34,257 nucleotides of DNA from Deltaproteobacteria bacterium (GTDB lineage Bacteria; Myxococcota_A; UBA9042; DTJE01; S145-11), in the NCBI GenBank assembly GCA_015493765.1, contig WGCQ01000022.1:1-34257 (forward strand), in the 5' to 3' direction. Shown here piece after piece: positions 31,944 through 34,257 of the stretch. Below the pieces are notes generated by a model that saw only the letters and a program-made list of their open reading frames with translations, was not told the DNA's origin and did no database searches. Within the stretch, counting starts at the first letter, position 1. Every line of letters begins with the position of its first letter. Both the position numbers and the translations under genes were made by a program.

Positions 31944-34072
31944 TGCATGCTGTGATAATCGCTGCCATCTGCCTGGGCATCATGGTTGCAGGCATGGCCC
32001 TGGTTTTATTGCTGTCCGATAAAAAGACAGCGGCAGTCATTGCATGGGTAGGTATTACGGGTGGCCTGATTGCATTGATAGCCGGTGTGTCAGGACTGGC
32101 GCAGGGCAATTTGACAGGTGTGATGCTGTGGTCCATGCCCGGTTTGGGACATTTGAAACTGTACGTGGACCGTATGTCCGCATTGTTCATACTGGTCAGC
32201 GGACTTGTGTTTGTTGCCGTGTCCCTGTTCTCTGCACAGTACATGAAGGCCTATGCCGGCCGTATCCGGATGAAGACCTTTGGCATCGAATACCTGGCCC
32301 TGTTTGCATCGATCATTGCGGTCCTGGTGGCAGGCGACGTATTTTCCTTTTTGATCGCATGGGAAGGCATGTCGATCCTGAGTTTTTTGACGGTAAACAC
32401 CCACTGCGAATCCACGCCTGCACGCCGGGCGGCCTACCTGATGCTGGCCATTGGCGAGGCCGGGACCCTGTCCGTGACCGTGGCCCTCATACTCCTGGCC
32501 AATAAGGCTGGCTCAACGGATTTCCACGCGATTGCAACGGCAATGGCGCATGTGGGCCCGGGGCTGCGCTGGACCGTGTTTTTACTGTCCTTTTTCGGCT
32601 TTGCCACCAAGGTTGGCCTGTTTCCTGTCAACACCTGGCTGCCCAAGGCCCACCCCGTTGCACCGGCAAACGTGTCCGCCATGCTTTCAGGGCTGATCCT
32701 GAACCTGGGCATCTATGGGATCCTGCGCGTAAACTTCATGCTGCTGCCCGTTAATTCGCCGGGACCCGGTATCGTGGTCATGCTGACAGGTGCCACTTCC
32801 GCTGTCATAGGCATCCTGTACGCCACGATCACAAACGACATCAAGCAGGTCCTGGCCCACAGTTCCATTGAAAACATGGGCATAATCACGACAGGCATGG
32901 GCGCTGCCATGGTATTTCATGCCCTGGGACACCCGGTTTTCGCATCCATGGCCCTGGTGGCTGCGTTGTACCACATGGTTAACCACTCCATGTACAAAAG
33001 CCTGCTGTTTCTGGGCGCTGGCAGCGTGGACACCAGGGCAGGCACGCGTGACCTGGATCGGCTGGGCGGACTGATGCGTGTCATGCCGTGGACAGGAGTT
33101 TTCATGCTGGCCGGTGTGATGGCCATTGCCGCTTTGCCGCCGTTCAACGGTTTTGTCAGCGAGTGGCTGTCCATCGAGGCCTTGCTGCGCAGCGTGGAAC
33201 TGGCATCCACGGGTATAAAACTGGCGTTCGTGCTTTCCGGTATTGCCCTGGCCTTGACAGCGGGGCTTGCAGTGACCGCGTTCGTACGGTTCTTTGCCAT
33301 GGGATTTCTGGGCATGCCACGCTCGGAATCGGCCCGCAACGCCCGGGAAACAGGTCCTCTTGCGATTACGGCCCTTGCATTGCTGGCAATCGTCAGTTTC
33401 GGGCTGGGTGTGATGCCAACTTACGTGATACCTGCCCTGGACAGGGTCAGCAGTCCCATGACCCAGGCCAGCGCAGCCACCGCCCTGGTGCCTCCGTTTT
33501 TCCGAAACCAGGCCTTTGGACACGAACTGCCTGACGGGTTTGTCCGTGATTTTCACAATATCGGAGCCCAGGTCGGGAGCACCCTGCCAGGCCGGGGATT
33601 GGTGGTTATGCACCGCGGCGGTAAATCCAATCCGGTGGTCTTTGCCATGTCGTCCTCATATACCTTTGTGATGCTGGCATTCCTGCTGGGACTGTTGTTT
33701 CTGGTGGTCAGGTTTGCCACGGCCCGACGTGCAAAAACCGTTCACAACCAGCCCTGGGACGGCGGCATCCCACGACTTTGGCCTGAAATGACCTATACGG
33801 CAACCGGATTTGCCCATCCCGTGAGGGTACTGTTCGAAACATTGCTGCGGCCCAAGGTCAGTAATCGCCGTCAAAGCATTGCCAGGCATTTTCGCATGGT
33901 TATCGAACACCGGCGTAATGAGGTTTACCTGGTTGACCGCCTTGTGCTGAAACCCGTATCCCAGGCATCGGGTTGGATTGCCAATAAACTGGCTGTCATG
34001 CATAACGGCAAGGTCAATGCCTATGCCCTGTACATTCTAATCACGATCATACTGGCATTTGTTCTCTTTTGA
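31940..34072 (+). CDS. hyfB: HyfB-like antiporter subunit (NuoL family)
   Basis: This is the largest membrane subunit, 710 aa, related to NuoL/HyfB. The proton-channel residues are present: Glu in SFLIAWEGMSILSFLTVNTH, Lys in FGFATKVGLFPVNTWLPKAH, the PVAPANVSAMLSGLILNLGI segment and KQVLAHSSIENMGIITTGMG. The C-terminal extension carries a soluble or loop region (about 575-660, PWDGGIPRLWPEMTYTATGF) and a final membrane segment, as in HyfB. It starts in an ATGA overlap with the small-subunit gene and is the last gene of the operon. No hydrogenase maturation genes or formate dehydrogenase follow within the window. Confidence 0.93.
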   Translation: MMHAVIIAAICLGIMVAGMALVLLLSDKKTAAVIAWVGITGGLIALIAGVSGLAQGNLTGVMLWSMPGLGHLKLYVDRMSALFILVSGLVFVAVSLFSAQYMKAYAGRIRMKTFGIEYLALFASIIAVLVAGDVFSFLIAWEGMSILSFLTVNTHCESTPARRAAYLMLAIGEAGTLSVTVALILLANKAGSTDFHAIATAMAHVGPGLRWTVFLLSFFGFATKVGLFPVNTWLPKAHPVAPANVSAMLSGLILNLGIYGILRVNFMLLPVNSPGPGIVVMLTGATSAVIGILYATITNDIKQVLAHSSIENMGIITTGMGAAMVFHALGHPVFASMALVAALYHMVNHSMYKSLLFLGAGSVDTRAGTRDLDRLGGLMRVMPWTGVFMLAGVMAIAALPPFNGFVSEWLSIEALLRSVELASTGIKLAFVLSGIALALTAGLAVTAFVRFFAMGFLGMPRSESARNARETGPLAITALALLAIVSFGLGVMPTYVIPALDRVSSPMTQASAATALVPPFFRNQAFGHELPDGFVRDFHNIGAQVGSTLPGRGLVVMHRGGKSNPVVFAMSSSYTFVMLAFLLGLLFLVVRFATARRAKTVHNQPWDGGIPRLWPEMTYTATGFAHPVRVLFETLLRPKVSNRRQSIARHFRMVIEHRRNEVYLVDRLVLKPVSQASGWIANKLAVMHNGKVNAYALYILITIILAFVLF

Positions 34073-34257
34073 GGGACAACGGCCTCGGACCCGAGTGGCG
34101 GGCGCCAGGACGCAGGGCGGGCTAACGCATGGGCCCTCCCCCGCCGGCACGCCGAGCCAAATCCAGGTCCTGGGACAGACCTGTTCCACCACCAAAGGTC
34201 TGTGGGGTTAAACCCCGCGCGCGCTATCTGACCACCGCGGTCGCCCTGTCAAACGTC
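34073..34257 (+). other. GC-rich end segment with competing hairpins, no gene seen
   Basis: CAGGTC/GACCTG (34164-34169 with 34178-34183) and CAGACCT/AGGTCTG (34176-34182 with 34196-34202) share bases and cannot form together. GGGG-TTAAA-CCCC (34204-34216) follows. It could be the 3' end of the operon transcript or the leader of the next gene; the window ends too soon to tell. Confidence 0.35.

Overview
The window looks like chromosomal DNA from a Gram-negative bacterium of the old deltaproteobacterial group (Desulfobacterota/Myxococcota-like). This is an inference from a complete outer-membrane type II secretion (T2SS) operon with a GspN-type last gene, an EpmA-type EF-P modification pair, an energy-converting-hydrogenase-related complex, four-helix-bundle (IVP-type) genes and AT-rich dispersed repeats between genes. 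No rRNA or tRNA fixes the taxonomy.

Layout. 1-739: the start of a four-helix-bundle gene reading out of the window, then an imperfect 150-bp palindrome and a CGGCCA low-complexity tract. 740-14783: one forward operon, gspC-D-E-F-G-H-I-J-K-L-M-N, mostly with ATGA or longer overlaps. It encodes the secretin, ATPase, platform protein, pseudopilus and assembly proteins; the prepilin peptidase is not in the window. 14784-16058: a long non-coding stretch with a GC-rich segment that folds strongly as RNA, a MITE-like element and a 101-bp inverted repeat. 16059-19318 (minus): efp, epmA and an NCS2-type permease, probably one transcript. 19515-21299 (plus): an M74/MepA-type endopeptidase fused to HEAT-like repeats. 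21318-24037 (minus): a NifX-like protein, a ClpP-family protease and glycerol-3-phosphate dehydrogenase. 24315-25985 (plus): a membrane-anchored TPR protein.

25986-34072 is the most interesting part. A 21-bp tandem array is followed by a good sigma-70 promoter, a fluoride (crcB-motif) riboswitch starting next to the predicted transcription start, an unlisted 31-codon leader ORF, and six genes that resemble the Hyf/Hyc formate-hydrogenlyase membrane complex (hyfC, hyfE, hyfF, hyfG-like, hyfI-like, hyfB). The large subunit has lost all four cysteines that hold the NiFe site, while the small subunit keeps its iron-sulfur cysteines and the membrane subunits keep the expected proton-channel Lys/Glu motifs. 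This is therefore probably not a hydrogenase but an Ehr-type complex (energy-converting hydrogenase related) of unknown chemistry, apparently under fluoride control. The last 185 bases are GC-rich and hold competing hairpins but no gene that I can support.
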